Below the pieces are notes generated by a model. That model saw only the letters and a list, made by a program, of their open reading frames with translations. It searched no databases and was not told the DNA's origin. Source: Candidatus Nanoarchaeia archaeon (lineage in GTDB: Archaea > Nanobdellota > Nanobdellia > CSSed11-243R1). From it: DNA of 64,000 nucleotides. Every line of letters begins with the position of its first letter. Within the stretch, counting starts at the first letter, position 1. The position numbers and the translations under genes were made by a program. Shown here piece after piece: positions 48,573 to 57,307 of this stretch. Location of the stretch: contig JAQTNH010000001.1 of the NCBI GenBank assembly GCA_028713895.1, positions 578,979 through 642,978 on the forward strand, given 5' to 3'.

Positions 48573-49271
48573 ATGAAAGTTGTAGTACTGGCAGCCGGGA
48601 AAGGAGTCAGAATGCTTCCGTTGACAGCAGACAAACCCAAGGTGCTGATTGAGGTTGCAGGAAAACCGTTCCTTTACTATGTTCTTGAAAATGTACGCAA
48701 AGCTGGGCTGAAAGATGTAGGCATTGTTGTGAACTACAAAAAGGAAAAAGTTGCAGAGTTCGCAAAGCATTACAAAGGGCTGAACCTGACCCTGATTGAA
48801 CAGAAAGACCTGGGCGGGACTGCATGCGCTGTGCTTGCTGCAAAAGAATTTGCCGGCAAAGATGATTTCATTGTTGTAATGGGCGACAATCTTTATTCTG
48901 AGGACGACATCAAAGCGCTTGCAAGCAAAAAAGACAAATTCTGCTATATTGCGCCATATGTAAGCGGGCATCCGCAGGATTACGGCGTGCTGGCTCTTAA
49001 CGGAGACAAGCTTTTGAAGATTGATGAAAAACCAAAAAAACCTGCTTCGAATTTTGTAAACACAGGACTGTATAAATTTACACCTGAAATATTTGATTCA
49101 ATCGGAAAGATAAAAATCTCTACGCGCGGGGAATACGAGCTGACTGATGCCATGAACCTGCTTGCAAAAGACGGAAAAATGAAAGTTTATGTTCTTAAAG
49201 AATATTGGATTGACATGAGCTCAAAAGAAGCACTTGCGCAGGTTGAAGAAGATGTTTTGAGTGTGATTTGA
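48573..49271 (+). CDS. sugar-1-phosphate nucleotidyltransferase
   Basis: MKVVVLAAGKGVRMLPLTADKPKVLIEVAGKPF is the nucleotide-binding signature of RmlA/GlmU/ManC-type enzymes that make NDP-sugars. MGDNLYSEDDI supplies the metal Asp. 232 residues, N-terminal catalytic domain only, no left-handed beta-helix. Donor nucleotide and sugar cannot be told. It may feed glycan synthesis for the many NxS/T-bearing surface proteins. Its stop overlaps the next ATG. Confidence 0.88.
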   Translation: MKVVVLAAGKGVRMLPLTADKPKVLIEVAGKPFLYYVLENVRKAGLKDVGIVVNYKKEKVAEFAKHYKGLNLTLIEQKDLGGTACAVLAAKEFAGKDDFIVVMGDNLYSEDDIKALASKKDKFCYIAPYVSGHPQDYGVLALNGDKLLKIDEKPKKPASNFVNTGLYKFTPEIFDSIGKIKISTRGEYELTDAMNLLAKDGKMKVYVLKEYWIDMSSKEALAQVEEDVLSVI

Positions 49272-49705
49272 TGGAGTTCCAAAGAAAATACAATGAATTG
49301 AAAATTAAATCGTATGATATCGCAGTAAGGCTGTCTGATTTGGAGCTTACGCTGGGCTATGATAACGCTTCAATCAACAAAATAAAAAAATTGTTTTCTA
49401 AACTCCAGAGCTCGGTAAATTTCGCATTTTATTACAAGCAGCACAGAATGGACAAGGAGTCCAAGCTGCACATGGATTACGCGTTTAAAATTGTTGATTA
49501 CATATATTCTGCATTTGAGAACATTGAAGCCCCAAAGTCTGAGGTAGAAATCAGGATGGACAAAAAAATTTCAAGATTCAATGAAAAACCCAAGACAAAA
49601 GGGTTCAGGCTAAGACTCGGGTGGAAACAGCTGCTTTTGCTTTTTGCAGCGGGAATTGCTTACTGCGCGTTCATGTATTTTTTCTTCATTAAGGGCAAAC
49701 TATGA
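49271..49705 (+). CDS. tail-anchored helical membrane protein
   Basis: 144 residues. Helical, charged N-terminal part (1-95) and a hydrophobic C-terminal span (about 118-138, LLLLFAAGIAYCAFMYFFF) with a short KGKL end, so N-in tail-anchored. It overlaps the nucleotidyltransferase by 1 bp and the acylphosphatase by 4 bp. No family recognised. Confidence 0.6.
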   Translation: MEFQRKYNELKIKSYDIAVRLSDLELTLGYDNASINKIKKLFSKLQSSVNFAFYYKQHRMDKESKLHMDYAFKIVDYIYSAFENIEAPKSEVEIRMDKKISRFNEKPKTKGFRLRLGWKQLLLLFAAGIAYCAFMYFFFIKGKL

Positions 49706-49968
49706 GGATACACTGCTTTGTTTCGGGAAAAGTACAGAAAGTGTTTTTCAGGGATTATACTGTCGAGTCTGCGAAAGAAACAAATATTCTGGGGTGGGTC
49801 AAGAACCTAAGCGACGGCAGGGTTGAAATCGTTGCAGAAGGAAGCCCTGTAAATCTCATAAAATTTGTCGCTTTAATCAAGAAAGGCCCGAAAGAAGCAA
49901 AAGTAGACGAGATTGAAATGGAAGAAGAAGCTGAGACAGGAAAATTCAGAGTGTTTGAACAAAAATAG
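49702..49968 (+). CDS. acyP: acylphosphatase
   Basis: 88-residue alpha/beta enzyme hydrolysing acyl phosphates such as 1,3-bisphosphoglycerate. The phosphate loop reads GKVQKVFFRDYT, with the catalytic Arg, where the classic form is GxVQGVxFR; the catalytic Asn is in WVKNLSDGRVE. The GK-F changes in the loop are unusual but the two key residues stay. Confidence 0.85.
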   Translation: MRIHCFVSGKVQKVFFRDYTVESAKETNILGWVKNLSDGRVEIVAEGSPVNLIKFVALIKKGPKEAKVDEIEMEEEAETGKFRVFEQK

Positions 49969-50589
49969 TTAGCCTTTCTTTTCTATGTTAAGAATGACGC
50001 CTTCAGGACCTACGTTTATTATTCTTGTCTTTCCGATTTTGTCCATTTTGTTGAAGGTTTCGTGAATATGGCCGCAGACGCAGACATCAGGCTGCACTTT
50101 TTCAATCTGTTTTCGGATTTCTTTTGAGCCCACATGGGCCCACAGCGCATCAAGCTCAGTCTTGAACGGAGGGGTGTGCACCATCATTATCTTGAAGCGG
50201 GCATCCTTTATCGGCTTCAAAGCTTTGTCAAGGGCCTCTTTGGTTTCCTCATCAGTTATTTCAAAGAGCCCGATATTTGAGCCGCCGCAGCCAAAGACGC
50301 CTATTTCGTTATAAATCATGATTGAGCGGCCGTGCAGATTGTAGACTCCGGGGCTGTACTGCTTTGAAAGAAAATCAATTGCAGCCTCTGTTTCATGGTT
50401 ACCCGGGATGAGCAGGATTTTTTTCCCTGTTTTTTTGAGGGGACCCACTATGCCTGTCAAATCATTTTCTGCAAAAGTCAAATCCCCGCATAACAGAATC
50501 AAATCAACATTTTCCCTTTCGGCTTTTTCAGCGAGCTTAAGCACTCTTTTGTGGTCGCCGTGAATGTCAGATGCAGCAAGTACTCTCAT
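49969..50589 (-). CDS. calcineurin-like metallophosphoesterase
   Basis: 206 residues. Metal-binding motifs: ASDIHGD (DxH), LLCGDLTF (GD), IPGNHET (GNHE), VHTPP and CGHIHETF (GHxH). The family includes phosphodiesterases for nucleotides, glycerophospholipids or RNA; no substrate can be named. It lies 4 bp after the glutamyl-tRNA synthetase on the same strand. Confidence 0.88.
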   Translation of the reverse strand: MRVLAASDIHGDHKRVLKLAEKAERENVDLILLCGDLTFAENDLTGIVGPLKKTGKKILLIPGNHETEAAIDFLSKQYSPGVYNLHGRSIMIYNEIGVFGCGGSNIGLFEITDEETKEALDKALKPIKDARFKIMMVHTPPFKTELDALWAHVGSKEIRKQIEKVQPDVCVCGHIHETFNKMDKIGKTRIINVGPEGVILNIEKKG

Positions 50590-50593
50590 GATA

Positions 50594-52276
50594 TCACATG
50601 TGTGTAAATCTGAACCTCAGAATTTCATCCTGCTTTTCGTCAAGCCTGCAGAATCCAAATCGCACGAACTGGATTATGTCTCCGACCTTGAGTTTCCGCG
50701 CAGCTTCCTCTGCGATGCCGTATTTGATTTCAGCATCAGGCATCATGACTTCAACATCAATCGCGCCGTCAGGCTTTACCCAGTGGACTATCTTGCTGTC
50801 TTTTCCGCGTTCCCTTGAAACAAACTGAGCAATGACTTCCTGTCCGGAGACAATGTGCAGTTTTACATCCCCAAGCTCCATCAAACGGATTGTTTCCTCC
50901 GGCTTTCTTCCAATGATGTCGGACTTATTTACCAGGAAATGCTCCTCTTTTTCGAACTCATAGCTTTTGAATCCTGCTTTTTCATTGTCAGGGTGAAGCC
51001 TGATTTGGGCAGAATACTTGTCTGGGATTCCGCGCACAGTCATTTCAACTTCATCGTTTACCATAAAATATCGGTTTGCAACAGGCTCGATTACTTTTCG
51101 GTTCTCAGCTTCAAGAACGTCCCATTGTATTACAGATTCTGTCTTGGAAAGCCCTGAATGCATAACAAAATTCCAGATTGCCTGGGGCTGGAACCCCCGC
51201 TTTCTCAACGCAATAAGAGTCGGCAATCGCGGGTCATCCCATCCAATGAACTGTCCGGATGCTATTCCTTCCCTAATAACTCTTCCGGATGCCGGAACCC
51301 CCTCGAGATTAAAGCGTGCAAATTCAACAATAACCGGCGGTTTTACTTTTAATTTTTTCTGTAGCCAGTTCTGAAGCTCTGCGCGGAGCTCGAATTCTTT
51401 TCCGCGCACGCGGTGTGTTATCCCTTCAATGCCGTCCATCATTGCGGTTGCAAAATCATAAGTAGGCCAGACTGTGAACTCATCGCCGACACGCGGATGG
51501 GTTCCGATGACAGTGCGCATTATTGCGGGGTCGCGCATCACAGCATTTTTGTGATTCATCTTTATCTTTGCGCGCAGCGCATACTCTCCCTGCTTAAATT
51601 CATTCTCAAGCATTTGGTTCCACAACCCAAGGTTTTCTTCAGGAGGATTGTCCCTGCACAAGCATGGCTCTTTTTTGTTGCGCATTTCCTTGACCTTATC
51701 AGCCGGGCAGTTGCACATGTATGCGTTTCCAGCGTCAATAAGCTCTTCTGCCTTGTCATAAAGCTCTTCTATGTGCGCGGATATATAATCAACATCATCC
51801 CATTGTATGCCGAGCCATTCAAAGTCTTCAAGGAACATTGCGTAGTACACTTCCTTTACTTTGTTTGCATTTGTATCCTCAAAGCGGATAAAGAATTTGC
51901 CCTGGTTTTCCCGTGCATAGTGATTATTGAGTATGCATGCTTTCGCGTGCCCTATTGTCGGGTATTTGCTTGGCTCAGGCGGGAACATCATCACTACCTT
52001 GCCTTTCTTTGCCTTTGGCAGCAAGGGCAGGCTTTGCTCGACTTTCTTTTTTTCAAGGAGTTTTGGCTCTATTTTCTCGAGGGCTGTAATCTGCTCAGCA
52101 ATGTCCATTGCATTGACCTGCCTGACTTTTTCCTTTATAGTAAGCGCAAGTTTTTTCATATCCTTGCGCGCTTCAGGATGCTCGCCAATTACTTTTGATA
52201 TCACAGCGCCTTCTACTGCTTTACCATTATGGTCTATGGCGTTTTTCAGAGCCCATTTAAGAACAATGTCTTCCAT
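50594..52276 (-). CDS. gltX: glutamyl-tRNA synthetase, archaeal type, altered class I motifs
   Basis: Charges tRNA-Glu (and possibly tRNA-Gln). From the ATG giving MEDIVLKWALKNAI, 560 residues. The class I signature HIGH reads T107-I-G-H110 (PTIGH), and the KMSKS region reads PASGRVIREG where related archaeal enzymes carry a Lys, so both signature motifs differ from textbook. The surrounding fold (FPPEPSKYP, FIRFEDTN, WDDPRLPTLIALRKRG) is intact and the C-terminal beta-barrel is present. The start is leaderless by the shared TATA box. Confidence 0.95.
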   Translation of the reverse strand: MEDIVLKWALKNAIDHNGKAVEGAVISKVIGEHPEARKDMKKLALTIKEKVRQVNAMDIAEQITALEKIEPKLLEKKKVEQSLPLLPKAKKGKVVMMFPPEPSKYPTIGHAKACILNNHYARENQGKFFIRFEDTNANKVKEVYYAMFLEDFEWLGIQWDDVDYISAHIEELYDKAEELIDAGNAYMCNCPADKVKEMRNKKEPCLCRDNPPEENLGLWNQMLENEFKQGEYALRAKIKMNHKNAVMRDPAIMRTVIGTHPRVGDEFTVWPTYDFATAMMDGIEGITHRVRGKEFELRAELQNWLQKKLKVKPPVIVEFARFNLEGVPASGRVIREGIASGQFIGWDDPRLPTLIALRKRGFQPQAIWNFVMHSGLSKTESVIQWDVLEAENRKVIEPVANRYFMVNDEVEMTVRGIPDKYSAQIRLHPDNEKAGFKSYEFEKEEHFLVNKSDIIGRKPEETIRLMELGDVKLHIVSGQEVIAQFVSRERGKDSKIVHWVKPDGAIDVEVMMPDAEIKYGIAEEAARKLKVGDIIQFVRFGFCRLDEKQDEILRFRFTHM

Positions 52277-52297
52277 ATCATTTAACAGAAGTCTAAG

Positions 52298-52308
52298 GTT
52301 TTTAAATC
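52298..52308. promoter_or_regulatory. bidirectional TATA element between gltX and the CDP-alcohol transferase
   Basis: GGTTTTTAAATCTT reads as TTTTTAAA on the plus strand and TTTAAAAA on the minus strand. It lies 21-31 bp from each start codon (52329 and 52276), so both transcripts would be leaderless from one AT element or two overlapping ones. Confidence 0.5.
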
Positions 52309-52328
52309 TTAAGTTACTATCCTCACTT

Positions 52329-52916
52329 ATGGTATTTGACAGGTTCAGGGGGCTTGGCAACAGGATAATGTTTCCTATTGCAAAGAAGCTGAAATGGATG
52401 AATCCTGATATTTTGACATGGATATCCTTCCTGATTTGTATTGGCGTTGGAGTACTGTTCTACATTGATGGGATTGAAATGCTTGTCCTGATTGCAGTTC
52501 TTATTGCTTTGGCAGGATTCCTTGATTATCTTGACGGCTCAATCGCAAAAGTAAACAAGAAAGAGACAAAGCGCGGTGACTTCCTTGACCACACCCTGGA
52601 TAGATTTTCAGATGCAGCCATATTTGGCGGGCTTGCAATCAGCGGGCTTGTAAACATCTATGCAGGATTTGCAGCAGTTATAGCCATACTTCTTGTCAGC
52701 TATATGGGAACACAGGCGCATGCCCTGACTGGAAAGCGTGATTATTCAGGAATACTTGGCAGGGCAGACAGGATGATTTTTTTGATTGCTGCAATCATAA
52801 TTCAATACTTTTTGTCTGCGTATGCGGTGCTCCAACTTTTTGTTTACATCGTTATTATCACAGGGGCAATCACAATAGCACAGCGATTTGTTAAAACGTG
52901 GAGACTCCTAAGCTAA
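52329..52916 (+). CDS. CDP-alcohol phosphatidyltransferase family membrane protein
   Basis: Membrane enzyme that transfers a polar head group to a CDP-lipid. The motif D-x2-D-G-x2-A-K-x8-G-x3-D-x3-D is present (DYLDGSIAKVNKKETKRGDFLDHTLD), with Lys in place of the usual Arg after Ala. About six helices in 195 residues. Candidate for archaetidylinositol-phosphate or archaetidylglycerol-phosphate synthase. It ends 9 bp within the convergent CarS gene, the producer of its CDP-archaeol substrate. Confidence 0.87.
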   Translation: MVFDRFRGLGNRIMFPIAKKLKWMNPDILTWISFLICIGVGVLFYIDGIEMLVLIAVLIALAGFLDYLDGSIAKVNKKETKRGDFLDHTLDRFSDAAIFGGLAISGLVNIYAGFAAVIAILLVSYMGTQAHALTGKRDYSGILGRADRMIFLIAAIIIQYFLSAYAVLQLFVYIVIITGAITIAQRFVKTWRLLS

Positions 52917-53435
52917 TGTTTTCAGGATGTTTCTTTTGAAAAAATTCGCGATAAAATGCAGAAGAATGCTCAATCCTATCATAAAACAATAATCATACCA
53001 CTGCCAGGCTATTGCAATGGCTGAAACAAGCAAAGCCCCGACTGAATAGTCAAGCTGGTCAAAGGGAACCCAGTCGCGTCCGGGCTCAATATTTATCCTG
53101 CGCTTGAAGAAACTTTTTACAGTATCCCCTAACAGCGAGCCAAAGCTTACCAAAAAACCAAACAGCAGCGCCTGTTCAAGCGTCCAGAATTTTGTGAAAT
53201 AATTAAGGTAAACCGCCAGGAATGTGCCGCAGAAGATGCCGATTACGTAGCCTCGGATTGTCTTGTGGCTGCCGAACAAAGGCTTTCCAAACAGTTTCAG
53301 GTTGAAATCAACAGGGATGTTTAGGAACTCGAGCATTTTTGTTTTCGCTGCAAAGACAGGGGATGTATTTGCAGCATAAATCGGGGCAATGAAAACAATT
53401 AATTTTAGGAGATGTATAAAGAACGTTTCAGGCAT
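52908..53435 (-). CDS. carS: CDP-archaeol synthase (CarS, DUF46)
   Basis: Activates unsaturated archaetidic acid with CTP. Multi-span membrane protein of 175 residues; the GSHKTIRGYVIGI, SFGSLLGDTVKSFFKRR and VPFDQLDY blocks are family signatures. Start at MPETFFIHLL; its ATG overlaps the mutase stop as TAATG. Part of a lipid group with the adjacent CDP-alcohol transferase; geranylgeranyl reductase is 3 kb away. Confidence 0.93.
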   Translation of the reverse strand: MPETFFIHLLKLIVFIAPIYAANTSPVFAAKTKMLEFLNIPVDFNLKLFGKPLFGSHKTIRGYVIGIFCGTFLAVYLNYFTKFWTLEQALLFGFLVSFGSLLGDTVKSFFKRRINIEPGRDWVPFDQLDYSVGALLVSAIAIAWQWYDYCFMIGLSILLHFIANFFKRNILKTLA

Positions 53436-54772
53436 TAATCCACCTTTTTGATTGCATCCTGGATTAGTTTTGTGTATTCGCAAAGAATTTCTTTTAACCG
53501 GGCAGGGTTCCTTGCCTCGATTGCAAGGTTCACTTCAGGAAGATTCTGGCTTGTGCGTATCAAAACCCATTCTGTATCATTGAGCAAAATCTTGAAGCCA
53601 TCGACTGCATCAATGCTTTCAGGATATTTCTGCCGCAGATATTCCACTGCCTTGGATTTTCTTTCGTGGGTTCCTGCATCGATGTAAATCTTTTCAGTCG
53701 GGTTCTGTTCAATCCCTGTTGCAAGCTCGTTAAAAGTCTTTTCAGTGCGCGACAATATCTCTGCCATGCGCAAGGCAGCCAGGAATCCGTCTGAGAACGG
53801 ATAGAACTGGTTGAAAAAGAAGTGGGAGGACTGCTCAACTGCGAACAGTGCGTTGTGCTTGATGATGTTTTCCTCAATGAAGCCGTGCCCTATGCGGTTC
53901 CAGACAAGCTTTCCGCCCAGCTCGTTCGTTACTTTTGCAACTGAGCTCGGGCAGTCAACTGTTGCGATTATTGTTCCGCGAGTTTTTTTGAGTATGTCCG
54001 AGATGAACATCACGCCAGGAACTGATGCGGGGTGCTCTGTCCCCAGATTGTCAATGAAGACCCCCCTGTCTGAGTCTCCGTCAAATGCAATTCCGAAATC
54101 CGCTTTTTCTTCGACAACCCTTCTCTTAAGCTCGTTCAGGTTTTCACCCTTGGGTTCAGGGCGCAGTCCCCCAAAATCACCCTTGATTTCCTTGTTGATT
54201 GGTATGCATGTTACGCCCATAGTTTCGAAGACATGCGGCACGATTGTTGAAGCAGAGCCGTTGAAACACTCGGCAACAATCTTGATTGGCTTCTCAATGT
54301 TTATTTTCTCAGAGAGATAGTCCTCATAATCAATAAGCCCGTAATCCACATCAACCTGCTGCCCTGCTGTAGCCTGCTTGAAATTGTTGTTCCTTATTAT
54401 CTCCTTGAGCTTCTGCAGTTCATCAACATATGAAGAGCCGTCCTTGCGGAAAAACTTCATGCCGTTGTACTCTGCAGGGTTGTGGCTTGCTGTGATGTAA
54501 ACCCCGGGCAGCCTGTTCTTGAAACTGTTAAAATAAGCAACAGGATTAGGCAGCATGCCTACTGAAAGCGCATCTGTGCCTGTGGAATTAAGCCCTTTTA
54601 CAAAACTTTCAAAAACTTTTGGAGAATGGGCCCTGGTGTCATAGCCAACAATAAATTCATCAACATCCCCATTGAGAGTTCCGGCTGCTTTGCCTATCAG
54701 TTCTGCTTTTTCGTCAGTAAGTTCAGTCCCGTAAACTCCGCGGATGTCATATGCTTTAAAGATTTTATCCAT
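53435..54772 (-). CDS. phosphomannomutase/phosphoglucomutase
   Basis: 445 residues with the alpha-D-phosphohexomutase motifs TASHNPAEYNG (phosphoserine loop) and DGDSDRG (metal), and AVEQSSHFFF in the sugar-specific region, where SHF rather than SGE/SGH is less usual. Supplies mannose-1-P or glucose-1-P for NDP-sugars used by surface glycans (inference from neighbours). The next gene upstream is the Asn-synthase-like protein. Confidence 0.93.
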   Translation of the reverse strand: MDKIFKAYDIRGVYGTELTDEKAELIGKAAGTLNGDVDEFIVGYDTRAHSPKVFESFVKGLNSTGTDALSVGMLPNPVAYFNSFKNRLPGVYITASHNPAEYNGMKFFRKDGSSYVDELQKLKEIIRNNNFKQATAGQQVDVDYGLIDYEDYLSEKINIEKPIKIVAECFNGSASTIVPHVFETMGVTCIPINKEIKGDFGGLRPEPKGENLNELKRRVVEEKADFGIAFDGDSDRGVFIDNLGTEHPASVPGVMFISDILKKTRGTIIATVDCPSSVAKVTNELGGKLVWNRIGHGFIEENIIKHNALFAVEQSSHFFFNQFYPFSDGFLAALRMAEILSRTEKTFNELATGIEQNPTEKIYIDAGTHERKSKAVEYLRQKYPESIDAVDGFKILLNDTEWVLIRTSQNLPEVNLAIEARNPARLKEILCEYTKLIQDAIKKVD

Positions 54773-54774
54773 GA

Positions 54775-55572
54775 TTATGAGATGGATGCGCTATTAACGT
54801 AGCCTAAATAATCTTTTACGAATTTAAATCCTTTTTCCTTGGAAATGCACTTTAATATAGTGAACGAACCTGAGCCGTACTGGGCTGCTTTTTTCGGGCG
54901 ATTATAGACATATTCCGGAAGGCCTATTTCTTTTGCAATTTTACGGAGAACTATCTTTTTTTGTGTTGGGGATATCTTTTCTTGGGGATGGATGCTCAGT
55001 GCGGTGTTAACAACTTTTTTGTCCATAAACGGAAGCGCAGGTTTTAATCCAAAGTGTCTGCAGACTGCGCTGTCGCGCTTGATATCCTTCCTTACCTGTA
55101 CAAGCCTGTGCAGACATTCGCTATGGACTGCTTTGTAGCCTTTTTCCATGGCTTTTGCATGGCTTCCATAACCGCAAAGAAATTCGTCGCTGCCAAGCCC
55201 GCTGAACAGCATTCTGTTTCCATCCTTAGCTGCCGCTTCTGCGGCAAGAATCATCGGTATCGCAACACTAATCTGGACAGGGTCTGTTGTTTTTGTAATT
55301 TTAACTGCCTGTTCTACCAATTTTTCAGGATTGCCTGTAAAATGGAGCGTCTTGTGTTTTAGCCTGAGCTGTTTGCTGAGCTTCTTTGCGATTGCTGTGT
55401 CCGGGCCCCCAAAATCAGAAGTATACGCTGTGAACGTGATTCTTAAATCCTTCAGAATTTTTGCGATAACTGATGAATCCAGCCCGCCAGAAAGAAGCAA
55501 GGCTATCTTTCCTTTTGCCAATTTTTTAACTGCTGCCACAAGCGCCTGTTTGAGTTTCTCTTTTTTGCCCAT
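54775..55572 (-). CDS. asparagine synthase-like amidotransferase lacking the glutaminase domain
   Basis: 265 residues from MGKKEKLKQALVAAVKK. The ATP-pyrophosphatase loop SGGLDSS is intact, and LFSGLGSDEFLCGYG matches the Asn-synthase C-terminal domain. No N-terminal glutaminase exists here, so it would use free ammonia or a separate partner. It could make asparagine, or act on another carboxylate such as in lasso-like or beta-lactam-type chemistry. Context (mutase, DUF504, lipid gene) does not decide. Confidence 0.85.
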   Translation of the reverse strand: MGKKEKLKQALVAAVKKLAKGKIALLLSGGLDSSVIAKILKDLRITFTAYTSDFGGPDTAIAKKLSKQLRLKHKTLHFTGNPEKLVEQAVKITKTTDPVQISVAIPMILAAEAAAKDGNRMLFSGLGSDEFLCGYGSHAKAMEKGYKAVHSECLHRLVQVRKDIKRDSAVCRHFGLKPALPFMDKKVVNTALSIHPQEKISPTQKKIVLRKIAKEIGLPEYVYNRPKKAAQYGSGSFTILKCISKEKGFKFVKDYLGYVNSASIS

Positions 55573-55606
55573 CAACCTTTTAACCTGTGCCGTGTTTAAT
55601 AATCTG

Positions 55607-55837
55607 ATGGATACGTGGGCGATTGATACGCTTTTGCGGGCAGTGTACGATGAAAACTTCGCAAAGCTGAAGGACTTTATTGTTGTCATACGGCACAGAG
55701 GGGCTGAGAATGACAGGAAAGAGATTGACGGGGAGAGAATAACAAAAGTTCAAAAAGACGGATTTTTTTATTTAAACCGGCATGAAGAGAAAATTTTCAT
55801 ACCAGCCCACAGAATTTTGGAGTTGAAACGCAAATGA
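55607..55837 (+). CDS. DUF504 / MJ1316 RNA end-binding domain protein
   Basis: 76 residues: DTLLRAVYDENFAKLKDFIVVIRHRG at the start and YLNRHEEKIFIPAHRILELKRK at the end match DUF504 (UPF0248), a domain linked to recognition of RNA cyclic-phosphate ends. Start chosen at MDTWAIDTLL; it overlaps the downstream reductase by 4 bp. Divergent from the Asn-synthase-like gene. Confidence 0.75.
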   Translation: MDTWAIDTLLRAVYDENFAKLKDFIVVIRHRGAENDRKEIDGERITKVQKDGFFYLNRHEEKIFIPAHRILELKRK

Positions 55838-56982
55838 CCACGACAATAATCGGTGCAGGACCTGTAGGATGTTTTCTTGGCAAGAGGCTTTCAAAGAAAG
55901 GAGTTCCAGTCACTATTGTTGAAGAGCATGAACGCGCAGGAGAGCCCCTGCAATGCAGCGGGCTGGTATCCGGAAATATCCTGGATATTGTCGGCATTCC
56001 GGAACACCTGATAGTCAATCACATTAATACAGCAAAATTCTTTTTTGGAGACAAGAAAATTGAGTTCAAAGGAAAAGCGCTTGTCATTGACAGGGCTGGA
56101 TTTGACGAACATATGTACGAGCAGGCAGAACAATCCGGCGTAAAATTCCATTTTAACGAGCAGTATGTTGATTACAGCTATTCAAACAACAGAATAATGG
56201 CAAACACGAACCTGAGAAAGATAGATTCTGATTTTTTGGTGGGCGCAGACGGGCCTGGCTCGCAGGTTGGGAAGCAGATTGGGGTGCGGAACGAGGTCCT
56301 GCCTGGGCTGCAGGTAAGGGCAAAAGGGGAGTTTGAACCAGGCTCAGTTGAACTGCATTTTGGGGAATATGCCCCGGAATTTTTTGCATGGGTTGTGCCA
56401 GAAAGCGATAAAGTGGCGCGCATAGGGCTGGCAACACGAAGGGACATAACTGAAATGCTTAAGAAATTCCTTAAGGACAGAGGAATCAAGACATTCATTG
56501 ACAAGCAGGCCGGGTTGATACCAATCGGCTATCACGAGGACTTTGTTGCAGACAGAGTGGCGCTGGTGGGAGACGCAGCATCGCAGACAAAAGCAACAAC
56601 AGGCGGAGGGCTGACAACAGGGCTTGCTTCTGCAAAGCTGCTCAGCCGTGCGCTGCTAAGGGGATTTGAAGCGAATGATTTCAGCATGGAGTTCCTTGAA
56701 ACACATTATGTTGATGCCTGGAAAAAAGGCATAGGCAGCGAACTCAGGAAAGCGTATGCAATACGAAAAGTCATGGACACATTCACTGCGAAAGATTATG
56801 GCGCCTTTTTTGATGTGCTGAAAAATGAGAATTTCAAACACAAGCTGGAAGAAAATGCTGATATGGAGATGTATTCCAACTTTTTGAAAAAGTCAATTAT
56901 GACGCCTGCCGCTCTCATGTTTGGAATAAAACTTTTTTTTAAGCACCCGGAACTGCTCAAGTATCTGGCTACCCTTTTGTGA
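55834..56982 (+). CDS. digeranylgeranylglycerophospholipid reductase (GGR family flavoprotein)
   Basis: Saturates the isoprenoid chains of archaeal lipids with FAD. GAGPVGCFLGKRLSKKG is the FAD fingerprint; EPLQCSGLVSG has the conserved Cys of the family; GDAASQTKATTGGG lies near the flavin. 382 residues. With CarS and the CDP-alcohol enzyme nearby, it completes much of polar lipid assembly. It follows DUF504 with an ATGA overlap. Confidence 0.93.
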   Translation: MTTTIIGAGPVGCFLGKRLSKKGVPVTIVEEHERAGEPLQCSGLVSGNILDIVGIPEHLIVNHINTAKFFFGDKKIEFKGKALVIDRAGFDEHMYEQAEQSGVKFHFNEQYVDYSYSNNRIMANTNLRKIDSDFLVGADGPGSQVGKQIGVRNEVLPGLQVRAKGEFEPGSVELHFGEYAPEFFAWVVPESDKVARIGLATRRDITEMLKKFLKDRGIKTFIDKQAGLIPIGYHEDFVADRVALVGDAASQTKATTGGGLTTGLASAKLLSRALLRGFEANDFSMEFLETHYVDAWKKGIGSELRKAYAIRKVMDTFTAKDYGAFFDVLKNENFKHKLEENADMEMYSNFLKKSIMTPAALMFGIKLFFKHPELLKYLATLL

Positions 56983-57307
56983 AGCTGACTTTGTCGCCAG
57001 CCTTTAGGTTCATTTTCAGGTTTGTAGTTTCAAAAACATATTTTGCAGGTTTTGGAGAAGCATAAAAATGGCAAGGCTTTGTTTTTTTAGAATTGATAAC
57101 AATATTCCTTGAGCTTATCCATGCGACAAACAAGGGGACACAAAAAAAGGTGTGGATTGCGGTTTCAGCGATGCCTTCGCGCCCAGCAACAAGCACCACA
57201 GCCCCGGTTTTTTTGAACATCATCCCGATTCCCCGCTTTAGGGGGGTGTCAAGATAACTGACAGAAGACGCGATTACTTTATTTCCCTTTCTTAGCTTTA
57301 CCTTCAT
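56969..57307 (-). CDS. DUF192 family protein
   Basis: 112 residues from MKVKLRKGN. The block TPLKRGIGMMFKKTG and a following FFCVPLFVAWISSRNIV and ETTNLKMNLKAGDKVSF match DUF192, a small beta fold of unknown function found near secreted or membrane processes. It overlaps the MEMO1-like gene by 29 bp. Confidence 0.8.
   Translation of the reverse strand: MKVKLRKGNKVIASSVSYLDTPLKRGIGMMFKKTGAVVLVAGREGIAETAIHTFFCVPLFVAWISSRNIVINSKKTKPCHFYASPKPAKYVFETTNLKMNLKAGDKVSFTKG

Noticed and set aside
51413-52198. 261-residue frame antisense to gltX
   Set aside because: Lies inside the glutamyl-tRNA synthetase gene; no signals or domains.
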